Positions 38,038-47,375 of a stretch of 63,610 bases of DNA are shown in pieces. The DNA lies in NCBI GenBank assembly GCA_042138015.1, contig JBHIVA010000006.1, positions 1 through 63,610 of the forward strand, given 5' to 3'. The notes below the pieces were generated by a model. The model saw only the letters and a program-made list of their open reading frames with translations, was not told the DNA's origin and did not search any database. Made by a program: the position numbers and the translations under genes. Numbering within the stretch: position 1 is the stretch's first letter; the number at the start of each line of letters is the position of its first letter. Source of the DNA: TH1177 sp042138015 (GTDB lineage Archaea; Thermoproteota; Nitrososphaeria; Nitrososphaerales; Nitrososphaeraceae).

Positions 38038-38123
38038 TTCTACGTTAATTGATATATCTTGCTCGTATGAAAAATACTAAATAAAAATAACAATTATTAA
38101 CTTTCTCTTATAGCAATACCATT

Positions 38124-38762
38124 ATGAGTAAGGATACAAAATTAAAAAGTTTGAGGTATGTGGATAATAAATCTCTCCTTCCTGGAGATCATATTGCATA
38201 TATTGAAGAATTTGAGAGTGGTAAGAATACCTATGAGATAGGTGGGTCTGTAAGATCTTCTGCTTTAGGAACAGGAAATTTCGATTTTAAGTATAGGAAA
38301 GTAAGTATAAATAGAAAGAATATTGCTAATTTTCCAAAAATAGGCGATGAATTAGTGGGATATATTGAAATGTTGTTCAGCAGCATGATATCCATCAGGA
38401 TCTTGTATATAAATAACAAAAAAACCGATTCAGGACTTTCAGCTATAGCATCTACTAAAATTTCTGATAATGGCGGATATCATTCTCGGAGGGATAGGGA
38501 AAGAAAGCCAAGATTAGTTTACAGGGTTGGCGATATAGTTAGAGGACGCGTATTTAGTTTGATGAATTCATCGGCACATGCGACTATCAATGATAAACAC
38601 CTGGGTGTTGTATATTGCTTATGCAATAATTGTGGAGGGGAAACTGTGAAATTAAATACTAGTATAAAATGTGTTGAATGTGGAATGACTGAAGAAAAAA
38701 AATTATCCTCTGATTTTGGTAAACAAACATTGATAACATTATCTAATTTCCAAAAAAAATAG
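38124..38762 (+). CDS. csl4: Exosome RNA-binding subunit Csl4
   Basis: Csl4 is a cap subunit of the archaeal exosome that helps bind and direct RNA. The 212-residue protein has an N-terminal barrel (GDHIAYIEEFESGKNTYE), a basic linker (SRRDRERKPR), an S1 domain with YRVGDIVRGRVFSLM, and a C-terminal zinc ribbon with CNNCGG and CVECG. Length and order match the family. It stands apart from Rrp4/Rrp41/Rrp42, which are not in the window. Expression with the two upstream genes is possible. Confidence 0.85.
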   Translation: MSKDTKLKSLRYVDNKSLLPGDHIAYIEEFESGKNTYEIGGSVRSSALGTGNFDFKYRKVSINRKNIANFPKIGDELVGYIEMLFSSMISIRILYINNKKTDSGLSAIASTKISDNGGYHSRRDRERKPRLVYRVGDIVRGRVFSLMNSSAHATINDKHLGVVYCLCNNCGGETVKLNTSIKCVECGMTEEKKLSSDFGKQTLITLSNFQKK

Positions 38763-38893
38763 TTCATATGATTGTATTTGGTAAATTTTTTTTATTCTTT
38801 TATCAAACTTTTTTGTTAAAACAGATTATAGCACTTATTGGTAAATTTCTGAAAGTGATAAATTTAAGTAATTCTAATTTTTGGTGATAATAA

Positions 38894-41170
38894 ATGGCAA
38901 AGTCAATACATAAAATTAATAAAAATTTACGAATGATTTCGATATTTATTATCTTTATAACATTTATAATTCTGGCTTCCAATATTGTTCAAAAAAATTC
39001 AATCGATGCACAAATTGGGAAATTTGGTCAGTTCACAGGGTCTAATTTCAAATATGTTAAAGATTCAGAACTATTCCAATTAAAAGACTTCTCAGTTGCA
39101 GCATGGTTTAAAACTTCTTCTAATAGTCCAGTGATTTCATTTATCGTAAACAAAGGAGGTTTAGGATCAGAAGCGAGTGGTGAAAATATGAATTTTGGAT
39201 TATTCTTCGATCCTCTGGGAAAACTTCAGGCTGGATTTGAAAGTTTAGATGGATCAAACTATTTTGTAAGCTCTCAAGATAAACTCAATGATGATGAATG
39301 GCACTATGCTACCGTAACCTATGATGGTTCTACACTCAAATTATTTGTAGATGGCGTCCTAATAAATGACAGAAATACTACTAGTGCTGCACCTGATTCT
39401 ACTGGAAAAAATCGTATAACAATAGGAGCAAATTCATTATTTAAAGATAAATTGTTTAAAGGAGAAATTGATGAAATTCGAATTTGGGACAGACCTTTAA
39501 CTAACGCAGAAGTGTTTGACGCATTTGCCAATAACAAGTTTAATCTTGATGGCCAGATAGTTTTTGTTTCGTTCGGCGATAACACTGCTTGTAAAGAAGA
39601 AACACCTGTCGATGTTACAGCAATAGGAAATCAACAGGGTCATCCGGCTATCGATGCAATAGATGGTAATCAATCAACAAGGTGGTCAAATCTAGGACTT
39701 GATTCATGGATATTACTAGATCTCGGTGAAAATAAAGAAATTTGTGATATTGATATATCTTGGTACAAAGGTGATAAAAGGAAAATGACCTTTACAGTTT
39801 CTACATCTTCTGATGGTGAAATCTTTAGTAATATTTTTTCAGAAAGAAGTAGTGGTCTCACTAGCGGACCAGAAAAATACGACATACCTGACATCAAGAC
39901 ACGATTTTTAAAAATCAATGTTATAGGTAATTCGATGAATAATTGGGCAAGCATATCTGATATTGATATAAACAGTCCATTTATTCCTGGATATCCATCC
40001 CCTTGTCCAGAAATTCCTATAAATCCTGAAAGTGTGTCATCTATAGGGAATCAACCAACTCATCCGGAAGAGGATGCTGTGGACGGTGATTTAAAGACAA
40101 GATGGTCTAATTATGGTTTGGGATCATGGATTGATATAGATTTAGGAAAAGAAACAAAGATTTGTGATATTGGAATAGCATGGTATAAAGGTGATCTTAG
40201 GAATTTAGACTTTTTAGTTTCAGTCTCTTCTGATGGGAATGATTACAGACAAATATTTACCAATAGAAGCAGCGGTGAGACATCTCAATTAGAGGTCTAT
40301 GATATACCAGATACAACTGCAAAATTTGTTAGAATCACGGTCACAGACAATAGTATGAATAATTGGGCCAGCATATCTGACATTAGTATATTCGGTAAGC
40401 AAATCCCTACTCAATCTGTTTCATCTATATCTCAGATTGTGATATCAACCAAAGTTATAAATAACGATGGAGGAGATAAACAACCTAAAGATTTTAATAT
40501 TGCGGTAACCGGTATTCAGCCAAATCCAAATTCGTTTATCGGTAATCCTGACGGACAAGTCGTCTCCTTAAAACCAGGTAACTATACTATTAACGCATCT
40601 CAATTAATGGGCTACAAGGCAATTTATTCTGCAGGCTGTTCGGGAATTGTAGGAGCAGGTGACAGTAAAGATTGTGTGATCACATTAGATGATATAAAGC
40701 CTATTCCTCCAACAACTAATCAAAGCCAATTAACAACTAATCAAAGCCAATTAACAACTAATCAAAGCCAATTAACAACTAATCAAAGCCAATTAACAAC
40801 TAATCAATTAGAATCCTTTATTCCAAAGACAACTTCTCAATTGAACGATAGCAGTAACCCTATAGCACCAGCATTAAATGACGCAAAGTTAAGGGTTATC
40901 GTAGAAGTCTTAAATATTCATGGCGGAGATAAAGGTCCATCAGATTTTACTTTTGTAGTTAAAGGAGAGAATCCTATGCCAGATATCATTAACGGAAGTT
41001 CTACTATTCAATTTATATCAATAGATCAGGGAAAATATGAAGTAGAACCAAGTGAATTATTGGGATATACAATTAATCGAGTTTCAGGTTGTAGTGGAGA
41101 AATAGGTAATAGTCATAAAACCTGTATAATCGAACTAATAGATCAACCAAATATTTCTAATACACAATAA
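38894..41170 (+). CDS. Secreted protein with LamG and two F5/8-type (discoidin) domains
   Basis: The 758-residue surface protein has an N-terminal hydrophobic signal (about residues 13-32). A LamG/concanavalin-like domain follows (residues 40-225; DFSVAAWFKT, EWHYATVTYDGS, GEIDEIRIWDRPL). Next come two discoidin-type domains with AIDGNQSTRWSN and AVDGDLKTRWSN (about 235-375 and 375-505). The last part holds two related Ig-like modules with NNDGGDKQPKDF and NIHGGDKGPSDF, separated by a repeat linker. Discoidin and LamG domains bind sugars or matrix, so an adhesin or glycan-binding role is likely. It is monocistronic. Confidence 0.8.
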   Translation: MAKSIHKINKNLRMISIFIIFITFIILASNIVQKNSIDAQIGKFGQFTGSNFKYVKDSELFQLKDFSVAAWFKTSSNSPVISFIVNKGGLGSEASGENMNFGLFFDPLGKLQAGFESLDGSNYFVSSQDKLNDDEWHYATVTYDGSTLKLFVDGVLINDRNTTSAAPDSTGKNRITIGANSLFKDKLFKGEIDEIRIWDRPLTNAEVFDAFANNKFNLDGQIVFVSFGDNTACKEETPVDVTAIGNQQGHPAIDAIDGNQSTRWSNLGLDSWILLDLGENKEICDIDISWYKGDKRKMTFTVSTSSDGEIFSNIFSERSSGLTSGPEKYDIPDIKTRFLKINVIGNSMNNWASISDIDINSPFIPGYPSPCPEIPINPESVSSIGNQPTHPEEDAVDGDLKTRWSNYGLGSWIDIDLGKETKICDIGIAWYKGDLRNLDFLVSVSSDGNDYRQIFTNRSSGETSQLEVYDIPDTTAKFVRITVTDNSMNNWASISDISIFGKQIPTQSVSSISQIVISTKVINNDGGDKQPKDFNIAVTGIQPNPNSFIGNPDGQVVSLKPGNYTINASQLMGYKAIYSAGCSGIVGAGDSKDCVITLDDIKPIPPTTNQSQLTTNQSQLTTNQSQLTTNQSQLTTNQLESFIPKTTSQLNDSSNPIAPALNDAKLRVIVEVLNIHGGDKGPSDFTFVVKGENPMPDIINGSSTIQFISIDQGKYEVEPSELLGYTINRVSGCSGEIGNSHKTCIIELIDQPNISNTQ
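40712..40810 (+). repeat. Tandem 21-bp repeat encoding TTNQSQL
   Basis: Four identical copies of a 21-base unit start at 40712, 40733, 40754 and 40775, followed by a partial fifth (40796-40807). Each encodes TTNQSQL in a flexible Thr/Gln-rich linker of the secreted protein. The copies are identical, so the array is probably recent and could vary in length. The unit keeps the frame, so copy changes would only alter linker length. Confidence 0.9.
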
Positions 41171-41365
41171 TTTTCATTATCTCACTAAAATTTTTAATTT
41201 TTTTCTCGAAAATTTTCTAATAAACTAATAAATTATATCTGGATTTCCATATAAAATTTATATTATAAAAATAACTAAATTAATAATATATGTGAAAATT
41301 TTTAAAGATTCTTACTGTGTGTATTAATACTAAATATATCAATATTTATCATGGAGGATCATTAA

Positions 41366-42001
41366 ATGCGAATTCATATTGTCATATTTGTAGTTCTATC
41401 GGCAATAACACTTTTTACCGGTTCAATTCTCGTATATTCTACACCATCATTTGGTCAACCTACAAATACAAATACTAACCCAGTTAATACAACGGATATA
41501 GACAGTGCTATTGTAAATATGCTTAATAAGATTAGCCGTGGAAATGTAATCGATAGTACAATGAATACTATAATGAGTGGAATGAATATAGACCCTTCTC
41601 AAGCTCAAAATCAAAATAATCAAGTACAGCCAAGTTCATTAAATGATATAAATTCAATTATCGCTTCAAATACCAGTCCTTATAATGATATTAATAAAGA
41701 ACCTAATACTCAATCAACTACACAATCTAAACAGGATGTCAATAATGATATAAATAAATTCACACTAAAAGTAGTAAATAAAGAAAACAATGATGAAACT
41801 ATCATAAAAAGTAACTCTTTAACAGAATTTAACAATGAATTGATAAAATTCTGTACTACATCATCAAATATTTACTCCTTTGAATGTATATCATCAATGC
41901 AGAATTCAATTCAAGCTACAGATTTTACAAGTAACTATATGGGACCAACAAAATTAATTACCCATCTTGAGCCCTATAAATTGGATTTGACTGTCAGATA
42001 A
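41366..42001 (+). CDS. Secreted Asn/Gln-rich protein
   Basis: The 211-residue protein has a signal peptide (residues 4-27, then PSFGQP). The mature part is Asn/Thr/Gln-rich with no recognisable domain, for example NIDPSQAQNQNNQV, and ends in a folded-looking segment with two Cys (FCTTSSN and FECISSMQ) that may pair. A clear ribosome-binding site, GGAGGATC, lies at 41352-41359 ahead of the ATG, which is unusual in this window. A surface or extracellular role is likely; no function is known. Confidence 0.55.
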   Translation: MRIHIVIFVVLSAITLFTGSILVYSTPSFGQPTNTNTNPVNTTDIDSAIVNMLNKISRGNVIDSTMNTIMSGMNIDPSQAQNQNNQVQPSSLNDINSIIASNTSPYNDINKEPNTQSTTQSKQDVNNDINKFTLKVVNKENNDETIIKSNSLTEFNNELIKFCTTSSNIYSFECISSMQNSIQATDFTSNYMGPTKLITHLEPYKLDLTVR

Positions 42002-42090
42002 TTATTTATATATTTAAGTAAAGGAGGAAAATTCCAATAATTTTTCAATAATTATCTTTTAAAATATACAAAATCGAATATATTTTTCTA

Positions 42091-42474
42091 TTACATGGTA
42101 ATTAATTTAACATGATCAAGTTTTTTATTTGTTTGAAAATTCTTAGTCATTCCTCTAATTAAAGCCGCTTCACCTTTTAAAAGAAAGACCTCTACACATC
42201 TATCTCTATCTATTTTACTATGTAGATGGGTGGTAATAATTTCTTCATAGTCATGTCTCATGTTTGTTACTTGGTCATCATCTCTTTCCTGATGTATTAT
42301 CAATAATAATGCAGTCAATTCGCCATTTAGTGTTTCTCTTTCTTTTTGTTCAGCTATGATATTCCTCAATCCAGCTCTAACGATCTCTGATCTTCCTGAG
42401 AATCCTAAATTTTTTTGTAATTTATTTATATCATCTATAATATCATCATTTAGAGAGATACTTACTATGGGCAA
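42091..42474 (-). CDS. NikR-like metal-responsive regulator
   Basis: The 127-residue protein starts at a TTG (42472-42474), giving the MPIVSISL-type beginning usual for NikR; the frame extends further upstream but with non-family sequence. An RHH DNA-binding domain (residues 1-45; GFSGRSEIVRAGLRNII) precedes an ACT-like metal domain. Candidate nickel ligands are kept: His in MRHDYEE, His-x-His in THLHSKI and Cys in DRCVEVFL. Family members control nickel uptake; the target is not visible here. It stands alone with a 330-base upstream gap. Confidence 0.7.
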   Translation of the reverse strand: MPIVSISLNDDIIDDINKLQKNLGFSGRSEIVRAGLRNIIAEQKERETLNGELTALLLIIHQERDDDQVTNMRHDYEEIITTHLHSKIDRDRCVEVFLLKGEAALIRGMTKNFQTNKKLDHVKLITM

Positions 42475-42804
42475 TATCGATAGATTAATGGTACAGATAT
42501 AAAATTTTATGGCCAAATCTTCCTCGTATTTTTAACTAGGATTGGAAATCATATTAATTGATAAGGGGTTTAGTTCTTCCTATTTAACATTATTCACGAC
42601 TTTAGAGAAAGAACATATAATCCAAACTAATAATGATTTCGGTTAATTTCTAGTAATTAAACAGTAATAGCTAGGACAAGATTCAGCCTTATATAGTAAA
42701 CAATATAAATATCTTTTAATCATTATAACACAACAATCATAATAAAATTTAAAATATTTTCATATAATATTTTTTAACTTAATTATATCCTTTTTCTATT
42801 TACT
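42475..42804. other. Intergenic region
   Basis: About 330 bases separate two minus-strand genes. TATA-like stretches lie near 42695-42725. No NikR-type palindrome (GTATGA-N16-TCATAC) or small ORF was found by eye. Confidence 0.3.
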
Positions 42805-43455
42805 TCAATCAGTCTTGTTCTTGTAGTTATCTACTATATGGATTAGATCTTTTATTGAATCAAATCTACCTATTTGATCTAGAGCATGAGCATCACTTGC
42901 CAAATGAAATTGAACTCTTTGTTTTAAAAAAATATTTATCCATCTTTTAGGCGGTCTCTGATACCTAGCATTTAATTCTATGATTTTATTATTCCTGTCA
43001 ATAAGATTACCCAAATCTTCTATCTCACTATCGTAGATTTGGAAAGAATCTTCTGGAGCTAGATGTCCTATAACATCTACATTTTCATTATTGATCGTCC
43101 TCTTCAAAGCGTTCAACCACCTTGTTTTATTAGCAAATATATTATGGAAACTGGCAATAATAAAAAAATCTCTGGCTAAATTGTCAGGACAATCTATACT
43201 ACCATCCAAAAGAATTTTTGCTTCGAAACCAATTTTTACATCCATATTGATCTCTTTTCTTTGATGTTGTATTTCCTCAACATAATCATAAACCCATTCA
43301 GATGATCTTCTAACATGTTCTGTAATTGCAATTGACTCTAATCTTTTTCTTTTTGCTTGCTTCAACACATTTTTAATAGTTAAATCCCGATCAGAATGAT
43401 CATTATAAATTGTATGAATATGATAATCTTGTTGAGTATTCATATTATATACCAT
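42805..43455 (-). CDS. PHP-domain metal-dependent phosphoesterase
   Basis: The 216-residue PHP-family protein has the metal motifs QDYHIHTIYNDHS (HxH), ITEHVRR (H), ASFHNIF (H), and HLASDAHALDQIG (DxH). It resembles histidinol phosphatase and the PHP subunits of DNA polymerases, but is alone. An ATG at 43443 (MNTQQDYHIHT) would give a shorter start; both fit the position of an upstream TATA-like TTATAAAATATAAAA. It is divergent from the ATP-grasp gene. Confidence 0.8.
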   Translation of the reverse strand: MVYNMNTQQDYHIHTIYNDHSDRDLTIKNVLKQAKRKRLESIAITEHVRRSSEWVYDYVEEIQHQRKEINMDVKIGFEAKILLDGSIDCPDNLARDFFIIASFHNIFANKTRWLNALKRTINNENVDVIGHLAPEDSFQIYDSEIEDLGNLIDRNNKIIELNARYQRPPKRWINIFLKQRVQFHLASDAHALDQIGRFDSIKDLIHIVDNYKNKTD

Positions 43456-43598
43456 CCAATATTTTATATTTTATAAAAGCATATGAATTATTAGATTATA
43501 TAGATTATTTCTGATTCATTCAAAAGTTCTCGTGTATTAATCATATTATCAAAAGTTATCGCATTCTTTAATTATAATATTTTACTACTCATCTTCAT

Positions 43599-44531
43599 AT
43601 GAATATGAACGTACTTATTCCAGGGGCAGGTGCTCCAGCAGGAATAAACACAATTAAATCTTTACGGCTTTCTGATTATAAAGGAAAGATTGTTGCAACA
43701 GATTCAGATCCTCTTTCGGCAGGATTTTACCTTAGTGATTATTATTCAGTTGTTCCTAAAGCTGATGAACAATCTTTTATAAACGCTTTAATCCAGATTA
43801 TAAAAAAATATGATGTTAAGGTTCTCATGCCATCATCTGGATTTGATATTTATCCGTACAGTATACATTATGAACGGTTATCTGAAATTGATGTTAAACC
43901 AATAGTTAGTAGAAAAGAAGTTCTGGATATCTGCAGAGATAAATTGCTATCATATGAAAAACTATATGATAAATTTCCCTTTGCCTATTCTTCATCTTCC
44001 TCTTCTCAAATTAACAAATTTCCTATTATATCTAAACCAAGATTTGGAAAAGGGAGTAGTAACATTTTTAAAATAGATGACATTAGCGATCTTAAATATG
44101 TGACTTCAAAATTCTCGAATATGATCTTTCAAGAATATCTTCCAGGGATTGAATTTTCTGTTGATGTACTTTCAGACCTAAACGAAAATCCTATTATAGC
44201 AATACCAAGAAGGAGAATTCAAACAAAATCTGGAATATCTGTAAAGGGAAAAATTGAAAATAATAAAGCTATAGAAAAGCTATGTAAGGATGTAGCAAAA
44301 TATATTGGAATTAGAGGTCCATGTGTTATACAGTTAAAACAATCTGAATCTGGCGAATTCAAAATAATTGAAATCAATCCTAGACTTGGTGGAGGTACCT
44401 TTTTCTCAACGCTAGCAGGAGCAAATTTCCCTTATTTAATTTTAGAAATGGTTTACAATAATAAGATAATTCTTCCCAAAATCTCAGAAATTACAATTTT
44501 AAGATACTATGAAGAAGTGATCATTAAGTAA
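43599..44531 (+). CDS. ATP-grasp domain protein (carbamoyl-phosphate-synthetase-like)
   Basis: The 310-residue protein has an N-terminal Rossmann-like pre-ATP-grasp domain (MNVLIPGAGAPAGINTI and ATDSDPLSAGFYLSDYY) and an ATP-grasp core. The ATP loop is PIISKPRFGKGSSNIF, and the metal site includes QLKQSESGEFKIIEINPRLGGGT. Such proteins ligate a carboxylate to an amine; the substrate cannot be read from the sequence. It resembles the ATP-grasp ligases found beside sugar or peptide modification genes. The start MNMNVLI leaves two ATGs possible. Confidence 0.75.
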   Translation: MNMNVLIPGAGAPAGINTIKSLRLSDYKGKIVATDSDPLSAGFYLSDYYSVVPKADEQSFINALIQIIKKYDVKVLMPSSGFDIYPYSIHYERLSEIDVKPIVSRKEVLDICRDKLLSYEKLYDKFPFAYSSSSSSQINKFPIISKPRFGKGSSNIFKIDDISDLKYVTSKFSNMIFQEYLPGIEFSVDVLSDLNENPIIAIPRRRIQTKSGISVKGKIENNKAIEKLCKDVAKYIGIRGPCVIQLKQSESGEFKIIEINPRLGGGTFFSTLAGANFPYLILEMVYNNKIILPKISEITILRYYEEVIIK

Positions 44532-44769
44532 TTAACTATGACCTAAAGATATATTTTAAACTAATTTATAGTATTTTGTTTTTTAAAATATTTTTTTACA
44601 CTTAAAATTTAATTATTTTTAATATTAATTAATCTAAATGGACATATAAAATTTTTCAATAAGTCAATATGGTATATCAAATTATACTGAATAACATAAA
44701 TTCATACTAATATCTAATTATTATTACCACAACCAAGTTAGCTTCCAAATACATAGTACATTTTACTGA
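44532..44769. other. AT-rich spacer before a transposase remnant
   Basis: This 238-base stretch between the ATP-grasp gene and the transposase-like fragment contains T-runs (44583-44596) that could end the upstream transcript. No ORF or repeat is visible. Confidence 0.3.
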
Positions 44770-44952
44770 GTGTTAATCAATACTTTTCTATCTAATGCTT
44801 ACAAAAAAGAAAAAGACAGCAACGTTACGGAAAGAATACTGCTTGTAAGACGTTTCAAGGTAGCCAAAAAAGAAGCAGCGTCAATAGTAGAAAATGAATT
44901 AACCAGATCAAAATGGTGTGTTATTATCTCCAAGTTTTATTCCTTATCGTAA
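44770..44952 (+). pseudogene. IS630-type transposase N-terminal remnant
   Basis: A GTG-started frame of 60 residues contains NVTERILLVRRFKVAKKEAA and ENELTRSKW, which resemble the helix-turn-helix head of IS630-like transposases (a basic LLV-R, then Ala-rich helix and RS-W). The frame stops at TAA 44950-44952, long before any DDE catalytic core. Its 3' end overlaps, tail to tail, the end of the glycosyltransferase gene by 29 bases. It is probably a truncated insertion-sequence relic; no inverted ends were found. Confidence 0.4.
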
Positions 44953-46300
44953 TTGCAGCATAAATTAACAACCATGTAAAAAAGAAAGTTGATAATAGAT
45001 TCATTAATGGTCTATAAAACCATCTAGGGTATCCGGGTCTTCTTAATCTTACATCAATTCCATACATAAGTCCAGCAAAGGCAGCCCCGGAAAGATATGT
45101 TAATCCACTTAGATAGTCTCCGGATAATGGTAACATTATAAGTGATTTTATTATTATATATGGTCTAAAAAGTCTTAACACTATTGTAAAATAATAGAAT
45201 AGAGCAGCAGGCAACGGTCTATACCAATAGATTGAGCCAGTAGCAAATATGCTTCTAATAAAGCTCTTTCTCCATCGTATTTGTTGTTTTATTAAAGAAC
45301 GTAAAGTTTCTGGAACCCCTATCTCAACATTAACGCTAGTACTATACTTTAATTTCCAGCAATATCTTTGTTTACGAGACATATTTTCTATATTGGGTGA
45401 ATTTTTAGTATCATACTCCATATTCTCAGACTTTTTACCTAGCACAAATGCAGTTAATCTTCTATCTGTAGCAAAACGAAACTCTATTCCTGCAAATCGA
45501 TCATTGGCCCAATCATGAATATATGGTTGGATTGCTTCCCTTCTAAAGGCAGATAATGCGCCTGAACAACAAGTAATGGATGAAAATGAGCTTTCCATTC
45601 CTTTTAATATTCTATATTGTCCATCAAACCATACATCTTGAATTTTTTCTAGCAGATTTCCTTTTTCCGCATCTCGGACTCTCCCATGAGCTGTGATAGC
45701 TCCTACCTCTTTATCTGACAAAAATATTTTGACTGCGTTTTCTACCGCCTTGGTTGTCATATTGCAATCACTATCCATAAAAAAATAAAATTCACCCTTT
45801 GCTATTTTTGTAGCTTCTTTTATCGCATGTTTCTTTCCAAGATTTTTGGAAAGATGTATTATAATCAATTTTTCAAATCTCTTTTTAATTTGTTCAAGAA
45901 TAATAGGCGTTTTGTCTGTACTTGCATCATCTACCACAATAATCTCCTTGTTAGTATAAGACGAATTTATACATGATTCAATACATCTCTCAATATTTCC
46001 TTCTTCATTCTTTACAGGTATCACTATCGACACCAATGGTCTTTCATTACTTTGACGGTCTTTTTCTATTTCAATAAATGGGTCTTTATATTTCAAAAAT
46101 GAAACTGAAAATAAAGTAAATAAAATCGAAGTCGTAAGAACACTATAAAACCCTACCGTAAAATCTATCACAAAAATCATAAAATAGATCTTAACCATCA
46201 ATACAACTGCTATAGTTGTTAATATTAGATATCTCATTAACCATCTTCTTCTACTCATCTCTCGAAATTTTGAAGTATTTTGTTGAGTAATCATTTTCAT
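44924..46300 (-). CDS. Membrane glycosyltransferase family 2
   Basis: The 458-residue processive-type GT2 enzyme has two N-terminal membrane helices (about residues 20-65). The catalytic domain reads VSIVIPVKNEEGNI, VDDASTDKTP, DSDCNMT (DxD-type) and QQIRWRKSF (QxxRW motif of cellulose- and hyaluronan-synthase-like enzymes). It has at least three C-terminal helices. It likely builds an extracellular or cell-wall polysaccharide or glycolipid. Its 3' end touches a transposase remnant. Its upstream region is divergent from the ABC transporter genes. Confidence 0.85.
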   Translation of the reverse strand: MKMITQQNTSKFREMSRRRWLMRYLILTTIAVVLMVKIYFMIFVIDFTVGFYSVLTTSILFTLFSVSFLKYKDPFIEIEKDRQSNERPLVSIVIPVKNEEGNIERCIESCINSSYTNKEIIVVDDASTDKTPIILEQIKKRFEKLIIIHLSKNLGKKHAIKEATKIAKGEFYFFMDSDCNMTTKAVENAVKIFLSDKEVGAITAHGRVRDAEKGNLLEKIQDVWFDGQYRILKGMESSFSSITCCSGALSAFRREAIQPYIHDWANDRFAGIEFRFATDRRLTAFVLGKKSENMEYDTKNSPNIENMSRKQRYCWKLKYSTSVNVEIGVPETLRSLIKQQIRWRKSFIRSIFATGSIYWYRPLPAALFYYFTIVLRLFRPYIIIKSLIMLPLSGDYLSGLTYLSGAAFAGLMYGIDVRLRRPGYPRWFYRPLMNLLSTFFFTWLLIYAAITIRNKTWR

Positions 46301-46612
46301 CTCATTTTGTTTTTTTAGGTCAAGACTTATTCCGTATAGGTATATTCAATAAATATCCAACTTAATATTAAATACAGAAGTGGATTATTTTTAATTGGCT
46401 TATCATAAAAAATTCATACGTTTGAATTTATTTTATTACAATTAAGGTTATATTAAAAAGAGTATTTAAAACTTATAATGATTATTAAAAAAAGCATATA
46501 TAGTTAATATTTGTTAATTATATTAAATGTATTTATTATGCTTACAACATTCGAATAATTCCTATTATTTATCTATACATAAAAATTTACATCATAAAAT
46601 TTTAGGGTGTAT
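46301..46612. other. Divergent intergenic region
   Basis: The 312 bases between the glycosyltransferase and the ABC-3 transporter genes are AT-rich and contain several TATA-like elements. The GGGTG-like stretch at 46603-46609 may help the ABC start. No operator palindrome of the TTAG-N6-CTAA type was found here. Confidence 0.3.
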
Positions 46613-47338
46613 ATGATGGAACTAGTAAATCTTCATTCAGTGTCTTTTAGATATGATTCAGAAAAAATTTTAGATAATATTTCTTTTTCTGTTAATGAAG
46701 GTGATTTTCTGGGGATTATCGGTCCGAATGGTGCTGGTAAAAGTACTCTGTTTTATTGTATGCTTGGTCTATTGGATGGATATACCGGGAGAATAAGAAT
46801 ATTCGGAAGAGATATTAAAAAAAATAAAAAACTCTTGACCCAAATAGGATATATCCCACAAAGAAAATCTATAGATAGAAAGTTTCCATTAACAATAAAA
46901 GAATTAGTATCATTTTCGATTACAAATAAAAAAAATGTAGAAAATATAGATAAAGTTTTAAGACAAGTTGAACTCTATGACCTACGTAACAAAATAATTG
47001 GACAGTTGTCTGGGGGACAACAGCAACGGGTTTTAGTAGCAAAGGCACTTGTCAATAATCCTCAAATATTAATGCTAGACGAACCTACCAATGAACTCGA
47101 TCAAAAAAGTCAGGATAATCTATACCTATTCTTAAAGAAACTCAATGAGGAAGACAATATTACTGTTATATGGACATCCCATGATTTAGATGCAGTAAAT
47201 AAATTTTCTAACAAAGTGGCATGTATCAACAAAAAGATATTCTACCATGGAACAAAACAAGAATTTTTTTCTGATGAAAATAACATTAAACAGTATTCAG
47301 AGTCACAAATGCAAATCCACATGCATAGCCATTATTAA
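46613..47338 (+). CDS. ABC-3 (Zn/Mn/Fe-type) transporter ATP-binding protein
   Basis: This ATP-binding subunit has Walker A IIGPNGAGKST, the signature LSGGQQQRVLVAKAL, Walker B ILMLDEPTNELD and a switch His (TSHDLDA). It powers a metal-ion importer together with the permease gene that starts 38 bases downstream. A His-rich tail (MQIHMHSHY) could bind metal. No substrate-binding protein gene is adjacent. I chose the ATG at 46613; a GTG at 46607 and an ATG at 46616 are alternatives. Confidence 0.9.
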   Translation: MMELVNLHSVSFRYDSEKILDNISFSVNEGDFLGIIGPNGAGKSTLFYCMLGLLDGYTGRIRIFGRDIKKNKKLLTQIGYIPQRKSIDRKFPLTIKELVSFSITNKKNVENIDKVLRQVELYDLRNKIIGQLSGGQQQRVLVAKALVNNPQILMLDEPTNELDQKSQDNLYLFLKKLNEEDNITVIWTSHDLDAVNKFSNKVACINKKIFYHGTKQEFFSDENNIKQYSESQMQIHMHSHY

Positions 47339-47375
47339 TCAAATATTATTATTTAATAGTTGATGGTGTCATGTC

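Noticed and set aside
40712..40810. Possible CRISPR-like array
   Set aside because: The 21-bp units are directly adjacent without spacers and encode an in-frame peptide repeat.
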